Under the pieces are notes generated by a model. It was not told the DNA's origin and searched no databases. It saw only the letters and a list, made by a program, of their open reading frames with translations. A stretch of 64,000 bases of DNA from Streptomyces antarcticus (lineage in GTDB: Bacteria; Actinomycetota; Actinomycetes; Streptomycetales; Streptomycetaceae): contig NZ_JAPNLM010000026.1 in NCBI RefSeq assembly GCF_026627255.1, forward strand, positions 1 to 64,000, read 5' to 3'. This document shows, one piece after another, positions 23,855 to 32,719 of this stretch (positions are counted from its first letter, which is position 1; the number at the start of each line of letters is the position of its first letter). Both the position numbers and the translations under genes were made by a program.

Positions 23855-25267
23855 CGGCGGCGGGGCCGGCGTGCCCGGGATGCGGAGCACCGCCTCCGCG
23901 CCCGGGCCGCCGTCCCGGGCCGCGCGCAGCCGCGCCGTGCCGCCCGCGCGCTGCACCGTACGGGCCACGATCGACAGGCCCAGCCCGCTGCCGGGCAGGG
24001 CGCGCGCCGACGGGGAGCGCCAGAACCGCTCGAAGACGTGCGGGAGGTCCTCGGCCGGGATGCCCGGGCCGTGGTCCCGTACGGTCAGCTCGCCCGCCCG
24101 CAGCGTCACCTCGACCTTGCCGCCCGGCGGGCTGAACTTCACCGCGTTGTCCAGGACGTTGACCACCGCCCGCTCCAGCGCGGGCGCCTCGCCCCGTACG
24201 TACCAGGGCTCCAGGACGGAGCTGAAGTCCAGCTCCGGACCGCGCAGCCGGGCCCGGGACAGCGCGGTCCCGGCGACCTCGTGCAGGGCCACCACCCCGA
24301 GGGGGCCGGGGGAGACCGCGTCCGGCCGCGACAGCTCCTGGAGGTCCCCGATCAGCGCGGCCAGCTCCGTCATCTGCGCCTTCACCGAGGCCAGCAGCTC
24401 CCTGCGGTCCTCTGGCGGGATGGCCCGCCCGGTGTCCTCGCTGCGCGCCAGCAGCTCGATGTTCGTACGGAGCGAGGTGAGCGGGGTGCGCAGCTCGTGC
24501 CCGGCGTCCGCGATCAGCCGGGCCTGGCGCGTCTGGGAGGAGGCGAGCGCGGCCGTCATGGAGTTGAAGGACCGCGACAGCCGCGCGATCTCGTCGTCGC
24601 CGTCGTCGGGGATCCGTACGGTCAGGTCCTCGGTCCGGGCGATGTGCTCGACGGCGTCGGTCAGCTCGTCGACCGGCCGCAGCCCCGTACGGGCCACCCA
24701 CAGCCCGGCCGCGCCCGCGCCGACCACGCCGACGCCGGACACGAACAGCAGCACCCAGGCCAGGGTGGACAGCGGCTTGTCGATGTCGGCGAGCGGCTTG
24801 GCGATGGAGATGCCGAACACGGGCCCGCCGGACACCACCTGCGCGGGCGTCGTGTAGACGCGCATGTCGACGCCGTCGGAGGTCGTCACGTCCTGCAGGG
24901 CGGCCCGCCGCTTGCCGGCCGCGATCTCCTTGTCGACGGCGGTCACGGGCAGGGTCGCCGGCCCGCTCACCCAGCAGTGCCCGCCCTGGGCGGTGACGAT
25001 CTGGACCGTGGCGTTGAGGTTCCCGGCGATGTCCTGCTGCGTGTCGGCGGGGCGGGTCACACAGCGCCCCCCGTCCAGCACGCGCCCCACCTGGGGGTTC
25101 GGGTTGGTCGCCATCAGCGAGCGGTCCAGCTGGTCCCGCAGCTGCGTGCGCACCATCACCCAGGACACCGCGGCGACCCCGGCCACCGCGACCGCCACCG
25201 CGACCGCGACCAGCAGCGCCAGCCGGGAGCGCAGCGGCAGCCCGCGGAACCTGGCCGCCGGGCTCAC
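23834..25267 (-). CDS. cssS: Sensor histidine kinase (CssS-like)
   Basis: A 477-residue membrane kinase. It has an N-terminal span, an extracytoplasmic sensor of about 140 residues with two cysteines, a second span (WVLLFVSGVGVVGAGAAGLWV), a HAMP domain, the phosphoacceptor His in DAGHELRTPLTSLRTN, and the ATPase N (NVLDNAVKF), G1 (DHGPGIP) and G2 (GSGLGLSIV) boxes. GTG 25267 overlaps the regulator stop by GTGA. The arrangement next to an HtrA-like protease matches, from memory, the CssRS secretion-stress system of S. lividans and S. coelicolor. The symbol rests on that synteny. Confidence 0.82.
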   Translation of the reverse strand: MSPAARFRGLPLRSRLALLVAVAVAVAVAGVAAVSWVMVRTQLRDQLDRSLMATNPNPQVGRVLDGGRCVTRPADTQQDIAGNLNATVQIVTAQGGHCWVSGPATLPVTAVDKEIAAGKRRAALQDVTTSDGVDMRVYTTPAQVVSGGPVFGISIAKPLADIDKPLSTLAWVLLFVSGVGVVGAGAAGLWVARTGLRPVDELTDAVEHIARTEDLTVRIPDDGDDEIARLSRSFNSMTAALASSQTRQARLIADAGHELRTPLTSLRTNIELLARSEDTGRAIPPEDRRELLASVKAQMTELAALIGDLQELSRPDAVSPGPLGVVALHEVAGTALSRARLRGPELDFSSVLEPWYVRGEAPALERAVVNVLDNAVKFSPPGGKVEVTLRAGELTVRDHGPGIPAEDLPHVFERFWRSPSARALPGSGLGLSIVARTVQRAGGTARLRAARDGGPGAEAVLRIPGTPAPPPSVVPDQ

Positions 25268-25998
25268 TCGGGCCCGCTCTCGCCGGCCCGCAGGACGTAG
25301 CCCACCCCGCGCACCGTGTGCACCACGCGGGGCTCGCCGCCCGCCTCGGTCTTGCGGCGCAGGTACATCACGTACACGTCGAGGGAGTTGGAGCTGGGCT
25401 CGAAGTCGAAGCCCCACACGGTCTTGAGGATCTGCTCCCGGGTCAGGACCTGGCGCGGGTGCGCGAGGAACATCTCCAGCAGCGTGAACTCGGTACGGGT
25501 CAGCTCCACCGGGCGCCCGGCCCGGGTGACCTCGCGGGTGGCGAGGTCCATGCGCAGGTCGCCGAAGACCAGCGCGTCCTCGTGCTCCCCGCCGCCGGTC
25601 CGCGGGGCGGCGTACGAGCTGCGGCGCAGCAGGGCGCGGACCCGGGCGAACAGCTCGTCGAGCTCGAACGGCTTGACGAGGTAGTCGTCGGCGCCCGCGT
25701 CGAGTCCGGTGACGCGGTCGCCGACGGTGTCGCGGGCGGTGAGCATCAGGACCGGGGTGACGCCCCCGGCGGCGCGCAGCCGGCGGGCCGCGGTCAGGCC
25801 GTCCATCCGGGGCATCTGGATGTCCAGCACGATCAGGTCGGGGGCGTACGAGGCCGCCTTGTCGAGGGCGTCGATCCCGTCGACCGCGGTCTGTACGGCG
25901 TAGCCCTCGAAGGCGAGACTGCGGCGCAGGGCCTCGCGCACGGCCGGCTCGTCGTCGACGACGAGGATGCGCTGCTGGTCGCCTTCGGCGGCGTTCAT
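25264..25998 (-). CDS. cssR: OmpR-family response regulator (CssR-like)
   Basis: A 244-residue regulator with a receiver domain (acidic DDEP at 15-18, phosphoacceptor Asp59 in LIVLDIQMP, Lys in VKPFELDEL) and a winged-helix DNA-binding domain (LTRTEFTLLEMFLAHP to RVVHTVRGVGYVLR). It pairs with the overlapping kinase downstream. In characterised relatives this system responds to misfolded secreted proteins and induces HtrA proteases; the next gene on this strand is such a protease, located just upstream. Confidence 0.86.
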   Translation of the reverse strand: MNAAEGDQQRILVVDDEPAVREALRRSLAFEGYAVQTAVDGIDALDKAASYAPDLIVLDIQMPRMDGLTAARRLRAAGGVTPVLMLTARDTVGDRVTGLDAGADDYLVKPFELDELFARVRALLRRSSYAAPRTGGGEHEDALVFGDLRMDLATREVTRAGRPVELTRTEFTLLEMFLAHPRQVLTREQILKTVWGFDFEPSSNSLDVYVMYLRRKTEAGGEPRVVHTVRGVGYVLRAGESGPE

Positions 25999-26125
25999 GG
26001 ATGCTCCCCCAGGGGTGTGCGGTCGGTGCGCGGCGGCGCCTTCCAGCCTCGCACGGGCGGGCTAGGGGGTGCCGTCGCACTCGCTCCTGCCCTCCGGGCG
26101 TACGGAACGACTGTGACGGCACCCC

Positions 26126-27370
26126 CTAGTAGGAGGTGCCGAAGCCGTTCGTGGCGGAGCCGCCGCCGGTGCCGTCGTCGCTGCTGCCCTGGCCGGCGCC
26201 GCCGGGGCCGCCCTTGCGGAGGGAGTCGAGGTCGGCCTTGACGGTGTTGACCGGGATGGCGAAGCCGAGGCCGACGCTGCCGGCGCCGGCGCTGTCGCTG
26301 GAGGGGGAGTAGATCGCGGACGGCATGCCCACGATCTCGCCGTTCATGTTGACGAGGGCGCCGCCGGAGTTGCCGGGGTTGAGGGAGGCGTCCGTCTGGA
26401 TGGCCTTGTACGAGGTGGTCTCCGAGCCGGTGTCCCCGTTGAACTGCCGGCCGCCGTAGGAGAACGGGAAGCCGCCGCCCTGCTGCTGCTGCTGCTGCCT
26501 GCTCTGCGGGGACTGCTGCTCCGACTTCGGCACGTTCACCTCGCGCTCCAGTGCGGAGACGATGCCGCTGGTGACGGTGCCGGTGAGGCGGTCGGGGGAG
26601 CCGATGGCGACGACCTGGTCGCCGACCTTCAGACCGCCGGAGTCGCCGAGCTTGGCGGGCTTGAGGCCTCCCCCAGAGCCTTCGGCCTGGGAGGTACCCC
26701 CTGCCCCCTCGAGCTTGATCAGGGCGAGGTCCTTGTCGGGATCGGTGCCGACGGTCTTCGCGCTGTACTTCTTGCCGTCGCTCATCGTCACCTGGATCTC
26801 CGAGGCGCCGCTGATCACGTGGTTGTTGGTGACGATCTCGCCGTCGGCGGTGATCACGATGCCGGAGCCGGTTCCCTGGCCGGAGCCGGTACGGGTGTCG
26901 ATGCGCACGACGGAGGGGCTGACCTGCTCGGCGACGCCGGAGACGGTGCCGATGCTGGACCGCGAGACGTTGGAGCCGCTGACCCCGCCGCCGGAGCCGG
27001 TGGCCGAGTGCCCGACGAACTGCTGGACGGCGGCCGCGGTGCCGCCGCCGACGAGGGCCGCGGCGAGCGCCACGGCGGCCAGCAGCGCGGCCGGCTTCCT
27101 GGCGCGGGGGGCGGGCGCCGCGTGGGCGGGGCCGCTCCAGGCGGCGGCCGCCGGGGGCACCGTCTCGCCCTGGATGACCGGGGGCTGGTGCGCCTCGTGC
27201 CAGCCGGGCGCGGGGGCGGGCGGATACGCGGGCGGCGGCGGGTAGGAGGCCCCCGCCGCGTCCTGGGCCAGCCGGTCACGCCCCCGCTGCCAGTCCTCGC
27301 CGAAGGGCGGGTGCTGGACCGGGCGGCTCTCCTGCGGGTACTCGCCTTCGCGGCGGAAGCTGTCGGTCAT
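26126..27370 (-). CDS. HtrA/DegP-like membrane-anchored serine protease lacking a PDZ domain
   Basis: A 414-residue protease. A Pro/Gln-rich cytoplasmic tail (1 to about 90) precedes one membrane span (AALLAAVALAAALVGGGTAAAV), then a trypsin-like domain with the catalytic triad His in VTNNHVI, Asp in DKDLALIKL and Ser in NPGNSGGAL. Unlike most HtrA proteins it ends about 50 residues after the protease core, with a Gly/Ser tail and no PDZ domain. A hairpin-forming repeat sequence is inserted in frame in a surface loop (see 26668-26701), and a poly-Gln run follows. It lies beside the CssRS-like pair and is likely its target in secretion stress. Confidence 0.9.
   Translation of the reverse strand: MTDSFRREGEYPQESRPVQHPPFGEDWQRGRDRLAQDAAGASYPPPPAYPPAPAPGWHEAHQPPVIQGETVPPAAAAWSGPAHAAPAPRARKPAALLAAVALAAALVGGGTAAAVQQFVGHSATGSGGGVSGSNVSRSSIGTVSGVAEQVSPSVVRIDTRTGSGQGTGSGIVITADGEIVTNNHVISGASEIQVTMSDGKKYSAKTVGTDPDKDLALIKLEGAGGTSQAEGSGGGLKPAKLGDSGGLKVGDQVVAIGSPDRLTGTVTSGIVSALEREVNVPKSEQQSPQSRQQQQQQGGGFPFSYGGRQFNGDTGSETTSYKAIQTDASLNPGNSGGALVNMNGEIVGMPSAIYSPSSDSAGAGSVGLGFAIPVNTVKADLDSLRKGGPGGAGQGSSDDGTGGGSATNGFGTSY
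26668..26701. repeat. REP-like hairpin element inside the protease gene
   Basis: The plus strand has CCCAGAGCCTTCGGCCTGGG within a longer C-rich/G-rich frame. From memory it resembles a hairpin element common between Streptomyces genes. Here it is in frame and encodes the GGTSQAEGSGGG loop between the catalytic Asp and Ser. Confidence 0.6.
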
Positions 27371-27771
27371 GGCTCGACTCTGTCCGCGGATCATGAGAGC
27401 TTCCTGAGCCTGGCCTGAGAAGCCCGACAGAACCGCGTATGCCCGATATAAGGACCGACGGGAGGCCGCAAGCCGTCCCCCTGACGCTCCGAGCCCCACC
27501 GCACCCCGCCTCAAACCCCGCCGCCCCTTAAAAAGCACCGGGCCGGCACGTCCGAGTCGGCCGCGCCCACATCCAGCCCCGCGGGCAAGCCGGTACCTCC
27601 GAGCCGCGGCAGCGCCCACATCCAGCCCCGCCGGCGTTTGAGGCGCGGGGTTCGGGGCGGAGCCCCGAGAAGCCGGGCCGCAGGCAGGAAACGCGCGGGA
27701 CAGCGGCCCAGGAGGCCGCAGAGGCACAGGCCCCGGCCCAGCCGGAGCACACCCCCACCGCCCGCCGGAGG
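27371..27771. other. 401-bp gap: protease promoter region and repeats
   Basis: The gap holds the inverted interspersed repeat at 27623-27667 and two copies of GCGCCCACATCCAGCCCCG-like sequence at about 27568 and 27612. No credible gene was seen. The protease promoter should lie in 27371-27470. Confidence 0.6.
27623..27667 (-). repeat. Interspersed Streptomyces-type repeat, copy 3 (inverted)
   Basis: This is the reverse complement of the 18258-18303 element with one or two changes. It lies downstream of the LacI gene end, as the other copies lie between genes. Confidence 0.85.
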
Positions 27772-28794
27772 CTAGCGGCAGCCGCAGGACCGCCGGATCA
27801 CCAGCGCCGAAGGGAACTGCTTCAGCCGCTCCCGCCGCGACCCCGCGACCCGCAGCCCGTCGTCCAGCACCAGGTCCACCGCGGCCCGCGCCATCGCCGG
27901 GCGGTCGGAGGCGATCGTCGTCAGCGGCGGGTCCGTCAGGGCCGCCTCCTTGACGTCGTCGAACCCGGCCACGGCCAGCTCGCCCGGCACGTCGATGCGC
28001 AGCTCGCGGGCGGCCCGCAGCACGCCGATCGCCTGGTCGTCCGTCGCGCAGAAGATCGCCGGCGGGCGGTCCGGCCCGGAGAGGACCTCCAAGGCCACCT
28101 TGTACGCGTCGTAGCGGTTGTACGGGGCCTGGAACAGCCGGCCCTCCACCGAGCGGCCGGACTCCAGCATGGCCCGGCGCCAGCCCTCGACGTGGTCGGC
28201 CACCGGGTCACCGACCTCGGGGGTGTTCTCCACGCCGCCGAGGCAGGCCACGTACGGGTGCCCGTGCTCCAGCAGGTGGCGGGTGGCGAGCTGGGCGCCG
28301 CCGATGTCGTCCGTGACGACGGCGACGTCGTCGATCGCCTCGGGGCGCTCGTGCAGCAGCACGATCCGCGCGTCCCAGGCCTCGATCTCCGAGGCCGCGC
28401 GCTCGCTCATGCCCTGGCTGACCAGGATCAGGCCCGAGACCCGCATGCCGAGGAACGCCCGGAGGTAATGGACCTCGCGCTCGTCGCGGTAGTCGGAGTT
28501 CCCGACCAGGACCATCTTTCCGCGCTCGGCGGCGGCCTGCTCGACCGCGTGCGCCATCTCCGCAAAGAAGGGCTGCCGGGCGTCCGGGACGATCATGCCT
28601 ATGAGGTCGGTGCGCCGCGAGGCCATCGCCTGGGCGACCCGGTCCGGGCGGTAGCCCAGCTCCTTGATCGCGGCGAGGACACGCTCGCGCGTGGCCGGGG
28701 CAACCGGCCGGGGTCCGTTGTTGATGACGTAGCTCACGACGGCGGTAGAGGTACCCGCAAGTCGCGCCACGTCATCCCGCGTCACCTTGGCCAC
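27772..28794 (-). CDS. LacI family transcriptional regulator
   Basis: A 340-residue regulator. The N-terminal LacI helix-turn-helix (VTRDDVARLAGTSTAVVSYVIN, residues 4-25) is followed by the hinge helix RPDRVAQAMASRRTD and a periplasmic-binding-like ligand domain. It ends in RRSCGCR. The start is GTG with a -10 element 7 nt upstream. No sugar-use operon is adjacent, so the effector and targets are unknown. Confidence 0.92.
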   Translation of the reverse strand: MAKVTRDDVARLAGTSTAVVSYVINNGPRPVAPATRERVLAAIKELGYRPDRVAQAMASRRTDLIGMIVPDARQPFFAEMAHAVEQAAAERGKMVLVGNSDYRDEREVHYLRAFLGMRVSGLILVSQGMSERAASEIEAWDARIVLLHERPEAIDDVAVVTDDIGGAQLATRHLLEHGHPYVACLGGVENTPEVGDPVADHVEGWRRAMLESGRSVEGRLFQAPYNRYDAYKVALEVLSGPDRPPAIFCATDDQAIGVLRAARELRIDVPGELAVAGFDDVKEAALTDPPLTTIASDRPAMARAAVDLVLDDGLRVAGSRRERLKQFPSALVIRRSCGCR

Positions 28795-28801
28795 GCGCGG
28801 C

Positions 28802-28807
28802 AGTCTA
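28802..28807 (-). promoter_or_regulatory. Candidate -10 box (TAGACT), leaderless lacI-type gene
   Basis: TAGACT on the minus strand is followed by a 7-nt spacer and the GTG at 28794. Confidence 0.5.
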
Positions 28808-28818
28808 CGCGGGGTGAC

Positions 28819-29703
28819 CTACCTCTGGGCAGGGCGTCCTGCGGAGTGGATGCCCACGGGGTCTTCGGCCGCCCGGGTGACGGCCGGAGCGTCCTGGGCG
28901 GAGCCGTGACCGGAACCCTGCGCGGTGCTCCGCACGGCCGCCTGGGACGCGGCGGACGAGGCGTGCGCCGCCAGCTGCGCCGCCGCCTGGGCCGCCGCCT
29001 GTGCCGCGGCCTCCGCCTGCGCCCGCTCGACCTTCTCGGGGGTGACGAAGCGATAGCCGACGTTGCGGACCGTGCCGATCAGCGACTCGTGCTCGGGACC
29101 CAGCTTCGCGCGCAGCCGCCGTACGTGGACGTCCACCGTCCGGGTGCCGCCGAAGTAGTCGTAGCCCCAGACCTCCTGGAGCAGCTGGGCGCGGGTGAAG
29201 ACCCGGCCCGGGTGCTGGGCGAGGTACTTCAGCAGCTCGAACTCCTTGAAGGTCAGGTCCAGGACCCGCCCCTTCAGCTTGGCGGAGTACGTGGCCTCGT
29301 CGACCGACAGGTCGCCGTTGCGGATCTCCATCGGGGAGTCGTCCGAGCCCAGCTGCTGGCGGCCGGTGGCCAGCCGCAGCCGCGCCTCGACCTCCGCGGG
29401 GCCCGCGGTGTCCAGGAGTACGTCGTCGATGCCCCAGTCGGCGGTGACGGCCGCGAGGCCGCCCTCGGTGACGACGAGGAGCAGCGGGCAGCCCGGCCCG
29501 GTGGAGCGGAGCAGCTGGCACAGCGACCGCACCTGCGGCAGGTCGCGGCGGCCGTCGACGAGGATCACGTCGGCTCCGGGGGTGTCCACCAGGGCAGGGC
29601 CCTCGGCGGGTGCGACCCGGACGTTGTGCAGCAGAAGACCGAGGGCGGGCAGCACCTCGGTCGACGGCTGCAGGGCGTTGGTCAGCAGCAGGAGAGAGCT
29701 CAT
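28819..29703 (-). CDS. glnR: Global nitrogen regulator GlnR
   Basis: A 294-residue OmpR-type regulator nearly identical in recalled sequence to S. coelicolor GlnR (MSSLLLLTNALQPSTEVLPA at the N-terminus). The receiver-like domain keeps Asp50 in VILVDGRRD but lacks the rest of the acidic pocket, as is known for this atypical orphan regulator. The winged-helix domain runs from LDLTFKEFELLKYLAQHPGR to TVRNVGYRF. GlnR activates nitrogen-assimilation genes such as glnA and amtB. An extended Ala/Gln-rich C-terminal tail (about 60 residues) follows. There is no adjacent kinase. Confidence 0.96.
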   Translation of the reverse strand: MSSLLLLTNALQPSTEVLPALGLLLHNVRVAPAEGPALVDTPGADVILVDGRRDLPQVRSLCQLLRSTGPGCPLLLVVTEGGLAAVTADWGIDDVLLDTAGPAEVEARLRLATGRQQLGSDDSPMEIRNGDLSVDEATYSAKLKGRVLDLTFKEFELLKYLAQHPGRVFTRAQLLQEVWGYDYFGGTRTVDVHVRRLRAKLGPEHESLIGTVRNVGYRFVTPEKVERAQAEAAAQAAAQAAAQLAAHASSAASQAAVRSTAQGSGHGSAQDAPAVTRAAEDPVGIHSAGRPAQR

Positions 29704-30168
29704 GCCCGACCACCTGCCCGGGTCGGGCGGTCGAACACGGTTCGCTGGTCCATCACGTCGGTTCCTCCTCGGTCCCGTCGAGGACGTGCGCGGTACGGCT
29801 TCGTACGTGGTGCGTGGTGCGCGGTGCCTCGTGTGCGGTGTCCCGGCCGGCCCCGCGCCCTGAGGCCCGGAGGGACACCACCGTTCTCGTTCTGTTCAAC
29901 GCGCTGAAAGCACAAAAGGACCCGGGGGCAACATTGCCCGGATCCTCTTCGCAGCAGAATAGCCCACCGCCCCTTTCGTGGCCGAGGCTTCTACCGGTTC
30001 TGTGGTCCCCGCCACGCCTCTGTCCAGCGTATGCCCCGGTTTCACCGGATCGGCGGCCTCCCGGTGGACCGTCCGGGCGCACACGGGGCGCGTGGGTGCA
30101 CGTCGGAGCGGGGGGTAGGAGGGGTCATCATGGAGGCCGACGGTAGAGAGCCGACGATAGGAGCAGCA
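29704..30168. other. 465-bp divergent intergenic region (glnR / MoaD-like gene)
   Basis: The region contains direct GTGCGTGGTGCGCGGTG-type repetition around 29811-29850 and AT-richer sequence around 29890-29960 that probably holds the glnR promoter. No gene, RNA or clear operator was identified. Confidence 0.5.
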
Positions 30169-30423
30169 GTGGCAACCGGAACCATCCGCTACTGGGCGGC
30201 GGCCAAGTCCGCGGCCAAGACGGCGGAGGAGCCGTACTCGGCGCGCACCCTGGCCGAGGCGCTCGACGCCGTGCGGGAACGCCACCCCGGGGAACTGACC
30301 CGGGTCCTGCTGCGCTGCTCCTTCCTCGTGAACGAAGAGCCTGTGGGCAAGCGCCCGCACGATTCCGTCCAGCTGACCGAGGGGGGCACCGTCGAGGTGC
30401 TCCCCCCGTTCGCGGGCGGGTGA
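30169..30423 (+). CDS. MoaD/ThiS-family sulfur-carrier-like protein
   Basis: An 84-residue ubiquitin-fold protein ending in the FAGG diglycine tail that is adenylated and thiocarboxylated in MoaD and ThiS. The core reads GTIRYWAAAKSAAKTAEEPY, with LVNEEPVGKRPHDSVQLTEGGTVEVLPPFAGG at the end. The GTG at 30169 follows AGGAGCAGCA; an upstream ATG at 30130 is less likely. No moa or thi genes are beside it, so the sulfur-transfer partner is unknown. Confidence 0.85.
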   Translation: MATGTIRYWAAAKSAAKTAEEPYSARTLAEALDAVRERHPGELTRVLLRCSFLVNEEPVGKRPHDSVQLTEGGTVEVLPPFAGG

Positions 30424-30433
30424 GCGGGAGCCG

Positions 30434-32650
30434 ATGAGCACGCCCGAAGAACAGCAGCAACAGCAACAACAGCAGCAGCAACAGCAACAGCAGCGGGCCC
30501 AGGGCCAGGCTCCGGCGGAGCAGCAGCAGTACGCGCAGCCGCAGGACCCGTACGGCACCCAGACCTGGCAGTCCGACACCTGGGACACCAGCTACCAGCC
30601 GGTGCACCCGCCGCTCGGCGCGGCCCCCGACCGGCCGGTGGCGCCCGAGGGGTGGTTCCGCGACGAGGCCGCCGCCCAGGGCGCCGACGGGGCGGGCACG
30701 CCCCCGGACGCCGGGTCGTACGGACAGTCGTACGGGCAGCCGTACCCGGCCCAGGCCGACCCGGGGCAGCAGGCCCAGCAGGCGTACGGGCAGCACCCCG
30801 AACAGGCGTACGCGCCGCAGCCCCAGCAGGCGTACGCGCAGCCCCCGGAGCAGGCCGACCCGCAGGCGGCCGCCCAGCCCCAGCAGGGGTACTCGCAGCA
30901 GCCCCAGCAGCCCCAGCAGCCCCAGCAGCCCCAGCAGCAGGCGTACCCGCAGGCGGTCGCACCCGACGGCTGGTTCCGCGACGAGGCGCCCGCCGTACAG
31001 GACCAGCCGGCGCAGGCCCAGGCCGCGCAGGCCGCCGCCGCACAGGCCGCGCCCGCCGCCGGCTGGCCGCAGGACGGCGGCACGGCGGCCCCGGCCGCCG
31101 CCGAGACGGCCTATCTCCCGCCCTACCAGGAGGCTCCCGCCGAGGCCCCCGCGGAGGCGACGGCGTACCTGCCGCCCTACCGGGAGGCTCCCGCGGAGGC
31201 GACGGCGTACCTGCCGCCCTACCGGGAGACTCCCGCGGAGGCGACGGCGTACCTGCCGCCCTACCGGGAGGCTCCCGCGGAGGCGACGGCGTACCTGCCG
31301 CCGTACCAGGAGGCTCCCGCCGAGGCGACGGCGTACCTGCCGCCGTACCAGGAGGCCCCCGCCGAGGCGACGGCGTACCTGCCGCCCTACCGGGAGACTC
31401 CCGCCGAGGCGACGGCGTACCTCCCGCCCTACCAGGGCGAGGCCCAGGCCCAGGCCGCCCAGGCGCCGGAGCAGGCCCCCGCGGCGCCCGAGGGGTGGTT
31501 CCGCGATGAGGTCCCGGCCCCGCAGGCCCACGCCCCGCAGGCGCCCGTCCAGGACTGGTCCCGGGGCGGCGCCGCCGGCTCCGGCTGGCCGGAGGCCTCC
31601 GCCGCCGAGCAGACGGCGTACCTGCCGCCCCAGGCCGCCGAACCGGCGCCCGAGCGGTCCGTGCCCGCGGGCCCGGCCGCCGCCGAGCAGCCCGCGGGCC
31701 CGGCCGCCGAGCAGACGGCCTACCTGCCGCCCTACCCCGGTCCCGGTCCCGGTCCCGGTCCCGGGGCCGGGGCCGGTTCCGATGCCGGGGCCGCCCCGGC
31801 CCGAGGTCCGGCCCACGCCGCGCCCGCTGCTCCGGAGGCGGCCGGCGAGGAGCCCGCGTACTCCCCGCCGACCCTCGCCGGGAACACCCTGCGGGCCGTC
31901 GACCCCGCCCAGGCCCGCGCCGAGGGCCGGTCGCCGATCATCGACCCCGGCCCGCAGCCCGCGCTGCTGACCGCCGCGCTCGGGGTACTGCTCGCCGCGG
32001 CCGCCGTCTTCGGGCAGTACGCCCTGCTCGTACCGCTGGTCGCCCTCCAGGGGCTCACCGCGGCCGGCTGGTTCCGCCTCAACGGCATGTGGCCGGCCCG
32101 CCAGGGCATCGCCCTAGCCTTCGCCGGAGCCCTGGTCGCCGACGCGGCCGTGCTCGCGGTGGACGACACGTACGGCCCCGGCGCGATCGTCGGCACCCTC
32201 GGCGCCTGGGTGCTGCTGACCCTCGTGCTCCAGCTGCGCAGCCACGCCGACCCCGACGAGCGGATGTACGGGCTGATGGCCTCGGTGGCCTCCGCCGCCC
32301 TCGCCATCGTCTGCGCCGGCTACCTGGCCGCGGACTCCGCGGCCGTCACCGTCGGCGCGGCCGCCGTCGCGGTCGCCGTCTTCGCCCGCGCCCTGCCGCT
32401 GCCCACCGCGCCCTCGGTCGGCGTCTCGCTGGCGGCCGCCGCCGGCGCCGGCATCGCCGTCGGCGGGCTGACCTCCCTCGGGGCGGGCGGGGCCCTGGTC
32501 GGCCTCGTCGCCGGGGTGTGCGCGCTGATCGGGCTGCGCGTGGCGGCGTACGACTACCCGTCGAAGTTCGTCCACATGACGGCCGGGGTCGCGCTGCCGC
32601 TGGCGGCCGCCGCGCCCGCCGTGTACCTGATCGGGCGGGTGGTGGGCTGA
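30434..32650 (+). CDS. Gln-rich, repeat-containing multi-span membrane protein of unknown function
   Basis: A 738-residue protein of two parts. The first about 480 residues are disordered and repetitive: a run of 14 Gln (7-20), Gln/Pro/Tyr-rich sequence, three copies of a GWFRDE motif, and about eight copies of a 14-residue unit ending TAYLPPY, then two further TAYLPP copies. The last about 230 residues form eight or so closely spaced membrane spans (from ALLTAALGVLLAAAAVF to AAPAVYLIGRVVG). It starts 10 bp after the MoaD-like stop. The tail looks like a cytoplasmic tether or scaffold. No function is recognised. Confidence 0.85.
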   Translation: MSTPEEQQQQQQQQQQQQQQRAQGQAPAEQQQYAQPQDPYGTQTWQSDTWDTSYQPVHPPLGAAPDRPVAPEGWFRDEAAAQGADGAGTPPDAGSYGQSYGQPYPAQADPGQQAQQAYGQHPEQAYAPQPQQAYAQPPEQADPQAAAQPQQGYSQQPQQPQQPQQPQQQAYPQAVAPDGWFRDEAPAVQDQPAQAQAAQAAAAQAAPAAGWPQDGGTAAPAAAETAYLPPYQEAPAEAPAEATAYLPPYREAPAEATAYLPPYRETPAEATAYLPPYREAPAEATAYLPPYQEAPAEATAYLPPYQEAPAEATAYLPPYRETPAEATAYLPPYQGEAQAQAAQAPEQAPAAPEGWFRDEVPAPQAHAPQAPVQDWSRGGAAGSGWPEASAAEQTAYLPPQAAEPAPERSVPAGPAAAEQPAGPAAEQTAYLPPYPGPGPGPGPGAGAGSDAGAAPARGPAHAAPAAPEAAGEEPAYSPPTLAGNTLRAVDPAQARAEGRSPIIDPGPQPALLTAALGVLLAAAAVFGQYALLVPLVALQGLTAAGWFRLNGMWPARQGIALAFAGALVADAAVLAVDDTYGPGAIVGTLGAWVLLTLVLQLRSHADPDERMYGLMASVASAALAIVCAGYLAADSAAVTVGAAAVAVAVFARALPLPTAPSVGVSLAAAAGAGIAVGGLTSLGAGGALVGLVAGVCALIGLRVAAYDYPSKFVHMTAGVALPLAAAAPAVYLIGRVVG
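31108..31437 (+). repeat. Tandem 42-bp repeat coding for TAYLPPY units
   Basis: About eight near-identical units (first one irregular) each encode 14 residues of the form E-A/T-PAEATAYLPPY-R/Q. The high identity suggests recent expansion by slippage or recombination. Confidence 0.9.
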
Positions 32651-32719
32651 TCCCTGCCCGACAACGGGCATGGTCCACTAGGCGCACGTACCGACAAGTA
32701 GCAGCAGGGGGAGGGGCAC

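Noticed and set aside
26126..27370. PDZ domain in the HtrA-like protease
   Set aside because: The protein ends in a Gly/Ser tail soon after the catalytic Ser region; there is no room for a PDZ domain.
31108..31437. CRISPR-like or non-coding repeat array
   Set aside because: The 42-bp units are in frame within one long gene and encode a regular 14-residue motif without spacers.
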